64,000 bases of DNA from Lachnospiraceae bacterium (GTDB lineage Bacteria > Bacillota > Clostridia > Lachnospirales > Lachnospiraceae): assembly GCA_021201095.1 (NCBI GenBank), contig JAJQFO010000314.1, positions 1 through 64,000 of the forward strand, read 5' to 3'. The notes beneath the pieces were generated by a model. The model was not told the origin of the DNA, ran no database searches, and saw only the letters and a program-made list of their open reading frames with translations. Shown here piece by piece: positions 17,716 through 28,826 of the stretch. Each line of letters opens with the position of its first letter. Positions within the stretch are counted from its first letter, which is position 1. A program made the position numbers and the translations under genes.

Positions 17716-17897
17716 AATAAAACCTCCTGATAAAAATGGGTGGTCTTTCCAGTTAATTCATGCGTATTATACGAATGCAGCCTGTGAAAAGCAAGTGTGA
17801 AAACGACTATTTTCCAGGGCAGTTCTGTAGAAAAACCGGGAGAAAGCAACCATTTTTTGGTGTCGATTCGCGGATATTACATACAAAAACGCGCAAA

Positions 17898-18830
17898 CTA
17901 TGCAGTATGCGCTGCCCTTCTCTCGATCTTCCGCGCGATCAGGTACCGCGGCCGCCCTTTCACTTCCTCGTAAATCTTTCCTATATAATATCCGATGATC
18001 CCCAGGCTGATCATCACCAGACTGCCGATGATCAGAATCAGCAGAATCACGGTCGTAAAGCCTTCCACTGCGCGTCCCATAAAGTAGCGCACCAGTGTCT
18101 CGATCCCCAGAATCACCGCCGCGATAAAGACCACGATCCCCGCCATGGTCACAAACTGCAGCGCAGCCGTGGAAAAGACCACAATATTTCTCACCGCGTA
18201 CTGAATCAGCGACCAGGTGGACCATTTGGACTCGCCCTCCGTACGCTCCTGCACGTCAAACTCGACCGACGCGGTCTTAAAACCGATCCAAGAGGACAGG
18301 GCACGGAAAAAGACATTCCGCTCCGGCAGGGAGAGCAGCGCATCCACCGCCCGGCGATCCAGCAGCTTAAAATCCGACGCCCGCGACATATCGATCTTCA
18401 CTGCCTTCGAGAGCATCTTATAAAAAAGACCCGCGCTGGCCCGGTGCAGGGCGCTCTCCTTCCCGCGCGTGCGCTTCACGCCTTCGATCACCTCATACCC
18501 CTGCTCCCAGAGCCGGTACATCTCCACCAGCGTCTCCGGCGGATGCTGCAGGTCGCAGTCCATCACCGCGCAGCAGTCTCCCGAAGCTTCGGCAAGCCCC
18601 GCCAGCATCGCGGACTCCTTGCCAAAATTCCGCGAAAAGCAGACGCCCGTCACATGCGGATTTTCCGCAGCTGCTTTGGTAATCTCCTCCCAGGTCCCAT
18701 CCTTCGACCCGTCATTTACAAATACAATCTCATAATCGATCCGCTCCGCCGTCAGGATTTCGTCAATCCTCGCGGAAGCCTTACGGATCATTTTTTCCTC
18801 GTTATACGCGGGGAGAATCACTGAAAGCAT
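17898..18830 (-). CDS. family 2 glycosyltransferase (DPM1/GtrB-like) with two C-terminal TM helices
   Basis: MLSVILPAYNEE, FVNDGSKDGTWE, RNFGKESAM, MDCDLQHPPE. Confidence 0.9.
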   Translation of the reverse strand: MLSVILPAYNEEKMIRKASARIDEILTAERIDYEIVFVNDGSKDGTWEEITKAAAENPHVTGVCFSRNFGKESAMLAGLAEASGDCCAVMDCDLQHPPETLVEMYRLWEQGYEVIEGVKRTRGKESALHRASAGLFYKMLSKAVKIDMSRASDFKLLDRRAVDALLSLPERNVFFRALSSWIGFKTASVEFDVQERTEGESKWSTWSLIQYAVRNIVVFSTAALQFVTMAGIVVFIAAVILGIETLVRYFMGRAVEGFTTVILLILIIGSLVMISLGIIGYYIGKIYEEVKGRPRYLIARKIERRAAHTA

Positions 18831-19164
18831 TTCTCTGCACGTTCCTTCCTTATTATATACTCCTCGGATAATCAGACAATGAATCATCTGACAAGAGGAA
18901 CTTGTCCTCCTTCTGCCAACACGGGTATTCCAGAAAGATTCCCTCCAGAAAAATTCCCGGCACAGGCACGACTATCTTCTCAGGCTACAGCTTACCACGA
19001 ACCGTCAAATGGCGCAAGAAGCAAATCAGCACGATATAAGATTTCCTGTATTTCCCATTTTCCCCACATCCTGCAGCGGGGTGCGCGACGCGGGCGCAGC
19101 ATGCAGTGCATCTTTATGCGTTTGCAATTTTTCTTCAACATTTTTATTTTTTCTTTAATTTGCA

Positions 19165-19193
19165 TTGACTTTTGGCCAATATTTGGTTATGAT
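19165..19193 (+). promoter_or_regulatory. putative promoter of the opp operon, TTGACT-N17-TATGAT
   Basis: ttgact 19165-19170, 17 nt, tatgat 19188-19193. Confidence 0.55.
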
Positions 19194-19468
19194 GGGGAAA
19201 ATGTTTTTGTCTGTAGGACATTCGTTTTTTCCTCACAGACAGCCTCAAATGTTACAGGACACGCCTCTTTTGAAACGCCATCCTGTACCCCCCAATGACG
19301 CAAGTGACAAAAAGGACATCATACACGGAAAGCCGCGCATGAAAAAATGCTGTGCGAGTACGGACATATTTCGATCCTCGGGGTCAAGAATCGGAACGCC
19401 GGTGTTCCATTCCTGGCCTTTTATCACTTGATTCATCTAAATTCTAAAGAAAGAGGTGTATTGTTTCC

Positions 19469-20416
19469 ATGGATTTATTCGTGTATACGCTGAAACGTAT
19501 CGGAACCGCTCTTCTGACACTTCTTCTGGTCGCGGCCATCACATTCTTTCTGATGAACGCCATTCCCGGAAGCCCGTTTATGACTGACAAATCTACACCG
19601 GAGCAGATCGCGCTGGCGAATGCCAAATACGGTCTGGACAAGCCTCTGGTCGTCCAGTTTGCCAATTATATTAAAAACCTCCTGCACGGCGACCTGGGGA
19701 CCTCGCTGAAGATGCAGCAGGATACCGCCGTGACGAAGATCCTGTTCGGGCAGGGCAAATTCAGGCGCTCTATCCAGCTCGGAGTCTTCGCGCTGCTTAC
19801 CGCCATCATTGTGGGTATCCCGCTCGGCTGTCTGTGCGCCTATTACAGAGGGAAATGGATCGACAGTATCCTGCGCGTGGTCACCACGGTGGGGATCGCG
19901 ATGCCGACCTTCGTCATCGCGACGCTGATGCTTTTTACCTTCGGTGTCAACCTGAAAATCCTCCCCGTGCAGTCAGGGACGCTGGACTCGCCGATCTCTT
20001 ATGTCATGCCCGTGATCACGATGGCTCTGTACCCATCCTGCCATATCGCGAAGCTGACGAGGACCAGCATGCTCGATTCCATCAGCCAGGACTATATCCG
20101 GACCGCTCGCGCGAAGGGTCTGAAAACGAAAATGATCCTCTTCAAGCATGCATTAAGAAACTCCCTGATCCCGGTTATCACCTATCTGGGGCCGCTGACC
20201 GCCAGCATTATCACCGGATCTCTGGTGGTCGAGCAGATTTACAGCATCCCAGGCATCGGCAGCTATTTTGTCTCCAGCATCCTGAACCGTGATTATCCGA
20301 TCATCATGGGGACGACGATTCTGCTGGCCGCGCTGATTGTATTTATGAACCTTGTGGTAGATATTGCGTATAAGATTGTAGACCCGCGCATTAATCTCAC
20401 ACAGAAAGGAGATTAA
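19469..20416 (+). CDS. oppB: oligopeptide ABC transporter permease
   Basis: LKRIGTALLTLLLVAAITFFLMNAIPGSP; EAA-loop; followed by C, D, F, A genes. Confidence 0.92.
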   Translation: MDLFVYTLKRIGTALLTLLLVAAITFFLMNAIPGSPFMTDKSTPEQIALANAKYGLDKPLVVQFANYIKNLLHGDLGTSLKMQQDTAVTKILFGQGKFRRSIQLGVFALLTAIIVGIPLGCLCAYYRGKWIDSILRVVTTVGIAMPTFVIATLMLFTFGVNLKILPVQSGTLDSPISYVMPVITMALYPSCHIAKLTRTSMLDSISQDYIRTARAKGLKTKMILFKHALRNSLIPVITYLGPLTASIITGSLVVEQIYSIPGIGSYFVSSILNRDYPIIMGTTILLAALIVFMNLVVDIAYKIVDPRINLTQKGD

Positions 20417-20419
20417 GCC

Positions 20420-21787
20420 ATGGACGGACATAAGACGGTACAGTTTTTTCAGCTGGATCCGGAGAGGGTTCCCGGATTCGACAGCTTTACATCGGAGGAT
20501 TTTGAATCCGCCAGTGCGGAGGAAAAAAGCTCCATGGTACAGATGCACAAAAGTGTATCGTATTGGCAGGACGCATGGAGGCGGTTCCGGGCGAACCACG
20601 TCTCCATGGGAGCACTGCTGGGGTTTGTGCTGATTCTGGTGTTTTCTTTTATCGGGCCGTACCTGATCCCTTACAGCTATGAGGATCAGTACCGCAGCTC
20701 GCAGAAGCTCGGCCCGATGGAATATTCTGAGGTGGAGCAGATGGCGCGTGAGGTGCTCGCGAACGGCGCCGAGGGCATCTATGCGACCTCTCTGAAATCC
20801 GGATCGCTGACCGCGATTTCCAAAGGAAGCTGGTATTTTACCGCGAACGGCACGACCTACGCCTTTACCTTTGAGTCCGGTGTGGAAAAGGCCACGCTGA
20901 TCTACGATAAGGACGCGGAAAACCCGGTCTACATCGGCTATGACAGCGACTATGAGGGCGACGGCGTATACTCGGAAATCACCGTAGTCGAGACGACGGA
21001 TACGCCGGCAGAAGACGCGCAGGAATTAAAGCTCTCCAAAAGCGTTTTCCCGCATGTGTTCGGCACGGATTCGCAGGGGCGCGACCTGATGGCCCGCTGC
21101 ATGTACGGCGCGCGTGTCTCCATTATCATCGGAGTGGTCGCCGCGCTGATCGTGCTGATCATCGGCGCGTTGTACGGCTCGATTTCCGGATTTGCCGGAG
21201 GCCGGGTTGATTTCGTCATGATGCGCATTGTCGACCTGATCTACTCCGTTCCGGACGTGCTGATCGTACTGCTTCTGCAGGTAGTATTAAAGGATCCGCT
21301 CCAGAACTGGTTTGATTCCTCTACATTTCCGCTTGTAAAGGCATTAAGTACATTGGGCGTTGGTATCGTCAGTATTTTCATTACCTTTGCCCTGCTTTAC
21401 TGGGTGGGCATGGCCCGTGTCATCCGCGGGCAGGTTCTCTCTCTGAAGGAACAGGAATATGTGACTGCGGCGACTGTTCTCGGCGCCTCCTCGTCGAAGA
21501 TTATCCGGCGGCATCTGCTGCCGAACTGTGTCGGCCAGCTGATTATCTCAACATGCTTACAGATTCCATCCGCGATTTTCCTGGAATCCTTCCTGTCCTA
21601 CCTGGGACTTGGCGTTTCAGCCCCGATGGCTTCTCTTGGTTCCCTTTGTTCGGACGCGCAGGATTCGTTTCTGATGTATCCCTACCGCCTGCTCTGTCCC
21701 GCACTACTGCTGAGCCTGATCGTGCTGACTCTGAACCTGATCGGCGACGGTCTGCGCGACGCGCTGGATCCGCGGCTTAAGAACTGA
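20420..21787 (+). CDS. oppC: oligopeptide ABC transporter permease with large extracytoplasmic insert
   Basis: FGTDSQGRDLMARCMYGARVSI, EYVTAATVLGASSSKIIRRHLLPN. Confidence 0.92.
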   Translation: MDGHKTVQFFQLDPERVPGFDSFTSEDFESASAEEKSSMVQMHKSVSYWQDAWRRFRANHVSMGALLGFVLILVFSFIGPYLIPYSYEDQYRSSQKLGPMEYSEVEQMAREVLANGAEGIYATSLKSGSLTAISKGSWYFTANGTTYAFTFESGVEKATLIYDKDAENPVYIGYDSDYEGDGVYSEITVVETTDTPAEDAQELKLSKSVFPHVFGTDSQGRDLMARCMYGARVSIIIGVVAALIVLIIGALYGSISGFAGGRVDFVMMRIVDLIYSVPDVLIVLLLQVVLKDPLQNWFDSSTFPLVKALSTLGVGIVSIFITFALLYWVGMARVIRGQVLSLKEQEYVTAATVLGASSSKIIRRHLLPNCVGQLIISTCLQIPSAIFLESFLSYLGLGVSAPMASLGSLCSDAQDSFLMYPYRLLCPALLLSLIVLTLNLIGDGLRDALDPRLKN

Positions 21788-21806
21788 GTTTAAGAGGAGA
21801 CAAACC

Positions 21807-22943
21807 ATGAGCGATAAAGTATTATTAGATGTAAAAGATTTAAAGGTTTCATTTTTTACACATGCAGGCGAGGTCAAGGCTGTGGACGGCATCTCCTATC
21901 AGATTCATGAAAATGAAGTGATGGGGATCGTGGGCGAGTCCGGCTCCGGAAAATCTGTGGAGGCTTATTCCATCATGGGACTTCTGCAGGCGCCCGGAAA
22001 GGTGATCGGCGGCAGCGTGACGTTTGAAGGCGAGGATGTGCTCGCTTACACGGATGAGGAACGCCGTCAGTTCCGCGGGCAGCGGACAGGCATGATTTTC
22101 CAGAACCCGATGACCTGTCTGAACCCAGTCTACACCATCGGCAACCAGCTGATGGAGGCACTGACCTGTCATGACAAGTCCATTTCCAAGGAAGAAGCCC
22201 GAAAGCGGGCGATTGAGATGCTCGAGCTGGTCGGCATTAACAACGCGGACAAACGCGTGGACCAGTATCCGCATGAGTTTTCCGGCGGCATGCGCCAGAG
22301 GGCGATGATCGCCATGGCCATGATCTGCCGTCCGAAGCTGCTGATCGCGGACGAGCCGACCACGGCGCTGGATGTGACGATTCAGGCGCAGATCCTGGAT
22401 CTGATGCGGGACCTGCAGAAAAAAACAGGCATGGCGATTATCTTCATCACACATAACCTGGGCGTAGTAGCGGAGATCTGCGACCGCGTCAGCGTCATGT
22501 ACGCAGGGCATATTCTGGAGCAGGGAAAGGTGGACGACATCTTCTATCACCCCCTGCATCCTTATACCAAGGGGCTGATGCGTTCCATGCCGAATCTGGA
22601 TGAAAAAGAGCGCACACGCCTGATTCCGATCGAGGGCACGCCGGTCGACCTGCTCGATCCGCCAAAGGGCTGCAGCTTTGGCCCGCGCTGTGAGCACTGC
22701 ATGAAGGTCTGCCTGACAAAGCAGCCGCCGCTGATGGAGATCGAGGAAGGACATCTGTCAGCCTGCTGGCTGCATGTGAAGGAATTAAAAGACGTGAAAT
22801 CCGTAAAGGGCGCGCAGGTGTCTGCAAAATCCGTAAAGAATATGCAGCCGTCAGAAAAATCCGCTAAGGATACTAAGGCGCCAGGGAAATCTGCAAAGGA
22901 TACTAAAGCGTCAGCGAAATCCGCAAAGGAGGGAAGGGCATGA
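21807..22943 (+). CDS. oppD: oligopeptide ABC transporter ATPase with Lys-rich repetitive C-terminus
   Basis: GESGSGKS, FSGGMRQRAMIAMA, LLIADEPTTALDVT; tail SAKDTKAPGKSAKDTKASAKSAKEG. Confidence 0.92.
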   Translation: MSDKVLLDVKDLKVSFFTHAGEVKAVDGISYQIHENEVMGIVGESGSGKSVEAYSIMGLLQAPGKVIGGSVTFEGEDVLAYTDEERRQFRGQRTGMIFQNPMTCLNPVYTIGNQLMEALTCHDKSISKEEARKRAIEMLELVGINNADKRVDQYPHEFSGGMRQRAMIAMAMICRPKLLIADEPTTALDVTIQAQILDLMRDLQKKTGMAIIFITHNLGVVAEICDRVSVMYAGHILEQGKVDDIFYHPLHPYTKGLMRSMPNLDEKERTRLIPIEGTPVDLLDPPKGCSFGPRCEHCMKVCLTKQPPLMEIEEGHLSACWLHVKELKDVKSVKGAQVSAKSVKNMQPSEKSAKDTKAPGKSAKDTKASAKSAKEGRA

Positions 22944-23935
22944 GCGAAGGACCGAAAAAGCTGGTAGAAGTGGAAAGGCTTCGCAAGTACTTTCCTGTAA
23001 AGTCCGGCTTTATGAAAACCAATTACGTGCAGGCTGTCCAGGATGTGTCCCTGCACATCTTTGAAGGCGAAACGCTGGGACTCGTCGGTGAGTCCGGCTG
23101 CGGAAAAACAACCTTCGGGCGGACGCTGCTCCGGCTCTACGAGCCCACGTCCGGCAAAATCATCTACGACGGAAAGACCATTTTTGATAAAGAAGCCGGC
23201 ATCAGTGAGGACATGCTCCCCTACCGCCGAAAAATGCAGCTGATCTTCCAGGACCCTTCGGCATCCCTCGACCCGCGCATGACGGTCGGCGAGATTGTCG
23301 GCGAGGCACTGGATATCCATAAGCTTTACCAGGGAAAGCAGGAGCGGCAGGACCGCATCAACGAGCTGCTGACAGAGGTAGGCCTGAATTCCGAGCATTC
23401 CAACCGTTTCCCGCATGAGTTTTCCGGCGGACAGCAGCAGCGTATCGGCATCGCCCGCGCGCTGGCTGTGGAGCCTGAATTTATCGTCTGCGACGAACCG
23501 ATTTCCGCGCTGGACGTTTCCATCCAGTCGCAGGTCATAAATATGCTGGAGGATCTGCAGGAGCAGAAAAAGCTGACCTACCTGTTCATCGCGCACGACC
23601 TTTCTGTGGTACGCCACATTTCCAGCCGGATCGGCGTGATGTACCTCGGCTGTCTGGTTGAGCTGGCCGAAAGCTATGAGCTTTGCGCGCACCCGATTCA
23701 CCCCTATGCGCAGACACTGCTCTCCGCGGTTCCGCTGACGGATCCGGAGAAAAACCGCAGCCGCAAGCGCATTCTCCTGGAGGGCGACATCCCCAGCCCG
23801 CTGAATCCGCCGTCCGGCTGCCGTTTCCACACACGCTGCCCGTACGCAACAGCCAAATGCTCTGAATCCATGCCGGAGCTGAAGGAATATTCGCCGGGGC
23901 ACTATGCAGCCTGCCATATGCTGGAAGGGAAATAG
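22940..23935 (+). CDS. oppF: oligopeptide ABC transporter ATPase
   Basis: GESGCGKTTFGRTL, FSGGQQQRIGIARAL, VCDEPISALDVS. Confidence 0.92.
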   Translation: MSEGPKKLVEVERLRKYFPVKSGFMKTNYVQAVQDVSLHIFEGETLGLVGESGCGKTTFGRTLLRLYEPTSGKIIYDGKTIFDKEAGISEDMLPYRRKMQLIFQDPSASLDPRMTVGEIVGEALDIHKLYQGKQERQDRINELLTEVGLNSEHSNRFPHEFSGGQQQRIGIARALAVEPEFIVCDEPISALDVSIQSQVINMLEDLQEQKKLTYLFIAHDLSVVRHISSRIGVMYLGCLVELAESYELCAHPIHPYAQTLLSAVPLTDPEKNRSRKRILLEGDIPSPLNPPSGCRFHTRCPYATAKCSESMPELKEYSPGHYAACHMLEGK

Positions 23936-24061
23936 CCTGCTTCACGGGCATGAAAGTCGCGCTTCGCAAGCGCAGATATATAATACAATCTGCCCGATAT
24001 ACCGGCAGTTTGTAGATAAATCAAAAGCAACAAAACACTATTTTCAAAGGAGGTTTTTTCA

Positions 24062-25750
24062 ATGAAGAGAAGACTTGCAACGATCCTCGCCATCGGCCTT
24101 GCAGTTTCGACTGTAGGGGGGGCGACCACAGCGTTTGCTGAGGAGGGCGATGAATTTGTCATTACATCAGTCATCGCATCAGAGCCGGAGACTCTGGATC
24201 CGAATCTGGAAAGCTCAGTAGACGGCGCAACCTATTCCATGCACATGTTCGAGAACCTGATGAAGTATGAGCTTTCTGACGAGAACGCGACAGAAGACAA
24301 TGACTCTGTAAAGCTTCTTGAAGTTACCTACGGGCAGGCAGAGTCCTATGAGGTTTCCGATGATGGACTTACCTACACCTTCACGCTTCGTGACGACATC
24401 TACTGGAGTGACGGCGTGGCGGTAACGGCAGCGGATTTCGAGTATTCCTGGAAGAGAATCGTCGATCCGTCCAACGCGGCTGACTATGGCTACATTCTGG
24501 ACGGCGTTGTCCTGAACGCGTCCGCGATCCAGGCCGGCGAAGCTGAGCCTGATACCCTGGGCATTGAAGCAGTAGATGACACGACTCTTGTGATCACTCT
24601 GGAAGCAGAGTGCCCGTATTTCCTTGGTCTTTGCGCATTCGCGGCACTGATGCCGATCCGAGAGGACATCATCGAAGAGTACGGCACAGAGTGGACCGAT
24701 CCGGGCAACATGGTTTCCAACGGCGCTTATGTGCTGAGCGCATGGGAGCACGACAGCTACATCGAGATGGTTCAGAACGAATATTACTATGACAATGCAT
24801 CCGTAGGTCCGGACAGGCTGGTATGGCAGCTTCAGGACAGTGAGAGCGCGATCCTGGCAGCTTATCAGGCAGATGAGATCGACTTCTCCTCTACCGTATC
24901 GACCGAGCAGCTGGAGTCTCTGGTTGCTTCCGGCGACTGCTATCTACCGGATGAAATCGGTACCTACTATCTGTATCTGAACTGCGACAACATTCCCGAC
25001 TGGAGAGTCCGCGCGGCGATCACCCTTGTCATTGACCGTGACAACATCGTTGATAACGTAACCCAGGGAGGACAGACTCCGGCAACCGGCCTTGTAGCTG
25101 CAGGTACCACCACCAGCGACGGCACCGAATGGACCGAGTATGTCGGCGACGCAATGTTCAGCGCACTGGCTGAAATGTATCCGGATTATGACCTGACCAC
25201 CTATTCAGGGCGCTGCGAACTGGCAGTCGCACTGCTCGACGAGGCAGTAGCGGACGGCTATGATACCTCCACAACGATCGATTATGAGTACAATACCTCC
25301 GAAGCACATCAGGCAATCGCTGAGGCCGTACAGGCAGACGTAGCGGATGTCCTGGGTCTTAGCATCACTCTGAACAACTCTGAGTGGCAGACCTACACCA
25401 ACAACCTTGGCGAGGGCAACTTCGGCATGGCTCGTCTGGGCTGGATCGCTGACTATGACGACGCAAGTACCTACATCGAGCTGTTCACCAACGGCAACTC
25501 CTACAACTACAGCAACTGGGTAAACGACGAATACACCGATCTGGTTACCGAGTTCAAGGCTCTGAGCGGCGGCTCCGAGCGTGACGAGCTGATGAAAGAA
25601 GCTGAGTACATGCTCTTCGGTGAAGGCGGCTTCGCAGTTTGCCCGATCTACTTCTACACCGATCCGTATCTGCTCCATGATGGAATCGACAACATCGGCT
25701 ACACACCGCTTGGATACTTCATCATGACCTATGCGACACAGGCGGAGTAA
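24062..25750 (+). CDS. oppA: oligopeptide-binding protein (SBP family 5)
   Basis: signal peptide; SEPETLDPNLESS; YTFTLRDDIYWSDGVAVTAADFEYSWKR. Confidence 0.92.
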   Translation: MKRRLATILAIGLAVSTVGGATTAFAEEGDEFVITSVIASEPETLDPNLESSVDGATYSMHMFENLMKYELSDENATEDNDSVKLLEVTYGQAESYEVSDDGLTYTFTLRDDIYWSDGVAVTAADFEYSWKRIVDPSNAADYGYILDGVVLNASAIQAGEAEPDTLGIEAVDDTTLVITLEAECPYFLGLCAFAALMPIREDIIEEYGTEWTDPGNMVSNGAYVLSAWEHDSYIEMVQNEYYYDNASVGPDRLVWQLQDSESAILAAYQADEIDFSSTVSTEQLESLVASGDCYLPDEIGTYYLYLNCDNIPDWRVRAAITLVIDRDNIVDNVTQGGQTPATGLVAAGTTTSDGTEWTEYVGDAMFSALAEMYPDYDLTTYSGRCELAVALLDEAVADGYDTSTTIDYEYNTSEAHQAIAEAVQADVADVLGLSITLNNSEWQTYTNNLGEGNFGMARLGWIADYDDASTYIELFTNGNSYNYSNWVNDEYTDLVTEFKALSGGSERDELMKEAEYMLFGEGGFAVCPIYFYTDPYLLHDGIDNIGYTPLGYFIMTYATQAE

Positions 25751-25794
25751 GAATATACGCCAGCATAAAAGTGACGGAAGTTAAATATTGCAAG

Positions 25795-25828
25795 GCCGGG
25801 GGAAATTTCTTCTCCCCCGGTCTTTTAT
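25795..25828 (+). terminator. rho-independent terminator after oppA
   Basis: ccgggggaaatttcttctcccccggtctttta. Confidence 0.85.
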
Positions 25829-26106
25829 TATGCACAGAGCCGGACAAGGAATTTTGCGGCTAAAGCCGTACAAGAGCGCGTAAGGTGTTTTGCAGTTTAC
25901 ACCACATGCGCCCCGCGCATCGCCCAGAAGACAAGTCTCTCTACCTGATTCCGGCTCAATACCTGCCATCCGGAGCGGCCATCAGGCCATCAGGAAGTAT
26001 TTTTCATTGACAGATTCGCACAACTCGACTATACTGAAAAATATGTATTTCGTAAATTTTATGTAAAATGACAGCAGGAAATCCTGTTGTGACAAGGAGT
26101 TTGCAC

Positions 26107-26523
26107 ATGTTTCAGTTTCTCTATATCTTCGGCCCGGCGGCCATCACATTTCTGGTAATTCAAAAGCTTTCTGACAGGCCGGAGCCTACTGTGATCAGGT
26201 TCATCGTAGAGATGATCTTTTACGCACTCATTGACGCTGCTCTGACCACCCTTCTGCTCTATCCAATTGGCCGGGTGGAGCTAGTATTCAACAGCGAGGG
26301 CATCCGCGACATCCGCTACGGCGTCACTGCGTTTTTCCTTTCCATGGTACTCGCCGTAGTTGCAGGCATCGTCCTGGTGGCCTTTGACAAGAGAGTCCAG
26401 GTCGAAGTCCAGGTCGAGCCAATGGAGGAATCGGAATCGTCTGTACCGTCTGGCACAGAAGGATCGCGTGATACGGACCAAAAGTGCACTGCGGATTACA
26501 GCGCCCGAAATAAAAAATCTTGA
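26107..26523 (+). CDS. small membrane protein, function unknown
   Basis: several hydrophobic helices; stop overlaps the start of the next gene. Confidence 0.55.
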   Translation: MFQFLYIFGPAAITFLVIQKLSDRPEPTVIRFIVEMIFYALIDAALTTLLLYPIGRVELVFNSEGIRDIRYGVTAFFLSMVLAVVAGIVLVAFDKRVQVEVQVEPMEESESSVPSGTEGSRDTDQKCTADYSARNKKS

Positions 26524-28151
26524 TAAGGAAAATCAACATGCAAAAGAGAAATACAGCAAAACCGGTAAAACCAAAGCATAAAATTCTGACAGGATTTGGG
26601 CATCTGATCGTCTATCTTCTCCTTTTTCTGGCTCTTCTGATCTTTTTCAGTGTGCAGTGGGGTATCGCAAATTACGGAAACATCGGGATGGATGAGATCG
26701 TCTTCACGCTCAGCATGTCTCTGGAGGGGACTTCCCGAACCTTTATCAACAGCTATGTGAAGTCTGCCGTCATTCCGTCGGTAATGTATGTCGCGCTGCT
26801 TTTTCTGATCTTTCATATTTCCGACCACTATCGCTATCGTCTTGTGATCCGCACCCCTCATAAAACAAGGACACTGCAGTTTTTCCCGCTTCGCCTTCAT
26901 GCCTGCTTCTGGTTCGGCGGTGCTCTCGCGGGGTTTGTCGCCATAGCAATCATTGCCAACAATGCGTTCGGTCTCTACTCTTTCATTCGGGGACAATTCG
27001 AGACCTCCACGTTTATCGAAGAGGTCTATGTGGATCCAGACAGCACAGACCTGGAATTTCCGGAAGAAAAACGCAACCTGATCTGGATCTATGTAGAATC
27101 TGCGGAGTCCTCCGCTCAGGACACGGATTCGGGGGGGCTCTTTGATACCAATTACATACCGGAGCTGACAGATCTGGCTAATACAAATATCAGCTTCTCC
27201 CAGTCTGAACTGATCGAGGGAGCTTCTGTCGCGCCCGCCTGCGGGTGGACCATCGCCGGTCTGGTTGCCCAGACAGCCGGAATACCGCTAAAGCTATTTG
27301 GCTACTCTGACAAAAATATCGATAATTCGATGGGCAGCTACAGTTATTTTCTGCCGGGTGCAACCACACTCGGAGATATTCTTGAGGCTAACGGCTACAC
27401 CAACTATTTCATGTGCGGGTCGGACTTTGACTTCGCCGGGCGCAGGAATTATTTTACGCAGCACGGCGACTATGATATCTATGATTATGACCGGGCCGTC
27501 GAGGACGGAAAAATTGCTTCTGACTATTACGTATGGTGGGGATTTGAGGACGCAAAGCTGTACGAATTTGCCAAGGAAAAGCTTCTTGAAATTGCTGCTG
27601 AAGAGGAACCGTTCAACTTTTCCATGCTCACTGTAGATACCCACCACCAGAACGGCTATGTCTGCAGCCTCTGTGAAAACACCTATGACGACCAATATGC
27701 CAATGTATGGGCATGTGCATCCTCGCAGGTCTATGAATTTGTCAACTGGATCCAGGAACAGGATTTCTACGAAAATACGACCATTATTATCACTGGCGAC
27801 CACTGCAGTATGGATACAGACTTCTACGGCGAATACACCTACGACAAGCACAATGGAACGACTGTTCGCAAGGTTTATAATGCTTTTATCAACGTGGATC
27901 CTTCTGTGGAGGATACGAACGCGGAGAAAAACCGGCAGTTCACAACACTGGACTTCTTCCCTACTGCTCTGGCAAGCCTGGGCGTCACGATTGAAGGCGA
28001 CCGGCTGGCTCTCGGCACCAACCTTTTCTCCGGCACGCCGACGCTGTCCGAAGAATACGGGTATGAGTATCTGTACGAGGAGCTGAACAAAAAGTCCATT
28101 TTTTATAATCAGACGCTGCTGTATCCGAATAAGGAAAATGTCAGCGAGTAG
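26520..28151 (+). CDS. LTA synthase/phosphoglycerol transferase family (sulfatase fold) membrane protein
   Basis: N-terminal TM helices, NLIWIYVESAESS, TVDTHHQNGY, TIIITGDHCSMD. Confidence 0.8.
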   Translation: MIRKINMQKRNTAKPVKPKHKILTGFGHLIVYLLLFLALLIFFSVQWGIANYGNIGMDEIVFTLSMSLEGTSRTFINSYVKSAVIPSVMYVALLFLIFHISDHYRYRLVIRTPHKTRTLQFFPLRLHACFWFGGALAGFVAIAIIANNAFGLYSFIRGQFETSTFIEEVYVDPDSTDLEFPEEKRNLIWIYVESAESSAQDTDSGGLFDTNYIPELTDLANTNISFSQSELIEGASVAPACGWTIAGLVAQTAGIPLKLFGYSDKNIDNSMGSYSYFLPGATTLGDILEANGYTNYFMCGSDFDFAGRRNYFTQHGDYDIYDYDRAVEDGKIASDYYVWWGFEDAKLYEFAKEKLLEIAAEEEPFNFSMLTVDTHHQNGYVCSLCENTYDDQYANVWACASSQVYEFVNWIQEQDFYENTTIIITGDHCSMDTDFYGEYTYDKHNGTTVRKVYNAFINVDPSVEDTNAEKNRQFTTLDFFPTALASLGVTIEGDRLALGTNLFSGTPTLSEEYGYEYLYEELNKKSIFYNQTLLYPNKENVSE

Positions 28152-28298
28152 GCAGTGCTTTCTTTTATCTGCATCGACACTCTTTGAGCAGGGTTTCTTC
28201 AGGCCCTGCTCCTGGAACCGTGTTCTTCATCCAGCGTTCTTGCTTCAGCACTCCTGGCGGCCACTTTTACAAAATCAATACAGGAACGCTTAAATCCG

Positions 28299-28826
28299 TC
28301 AAAGCAGACGCCCATTGCTTTCTATCTTTAACAGTCCCCGTTTTTTATCAATCCCCCCTGCATAGCCGGTCAGGTTTCCATTCGCGCCGACCACCCGATG
28401 GCAGGGAACAATAATTGAGATGGGATTGTGTCCAATCGCGCCGCCCACAGCCTGTGCCGACATTGTGGCAAGCCCGCGCTGCCGCGCAATTCTGGCTGCG
28501 ATCTCCCCATAAGTCATGGTCTGACCATAAGGAATCCCTTTCAGGATTTCCCAGACTTCCAGCTGAAAGGGACTGCCGGTCAGCGAAACCGGCGGCATAA
28601 AGTCCGGCTCCCGTCCGGAAAAATAAATATCCAGCCAGTCGACCGCCTGGCAAAAAACCGGATGTGAATCCACAGACCGGCTTTCTACATGCTCAAAATC
28701 ATAATCGCCTTTCAGGGTATTCGCATAATATTTCTGACCCTCAAACCAGAGGCCGGTCAGCGCACGGTCATTCGCCGCTAAGGTTATTTTCCCCAATCGG
28801 GAAGAATAGGAATATGTGTATATCAT
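28299..28826 (-). CDS. ogt: methylated-DNA--[protein]-cysteine S-methyltransferase
   Basis: active site IIVPCHRVVGANGNLTGYAGGIDKKRGLL. Confidence 0.93.
   Translation of the reverse strand: MIYTYSYSSRLGKITLAANDRALTGLWFEGQKYYANTLKGDYDFEHVESRSVDSHPVFCQAVDWLDIYFSGREPDFMPPVSLTGSPFQLEVWEILKGIPYGQTMTYGEIAARIARQRGLATMSAQAVGGAIGHNPISIIVPCHRVVGANGNLTGYAGGIDKKRGLLKIESNGRLL

Noticed and set aside
20640-21060. Large insert in OppC as novelty
   Set aside because: Extended extracytoplasmic segments between the first TM helices are, to my knowledge, common in clostridial OppC proteins.
22562-23917. 451-aa minus-strand ORF
   Set aside because: Antisense shadow of oppF/oppD with no recognisable domain.
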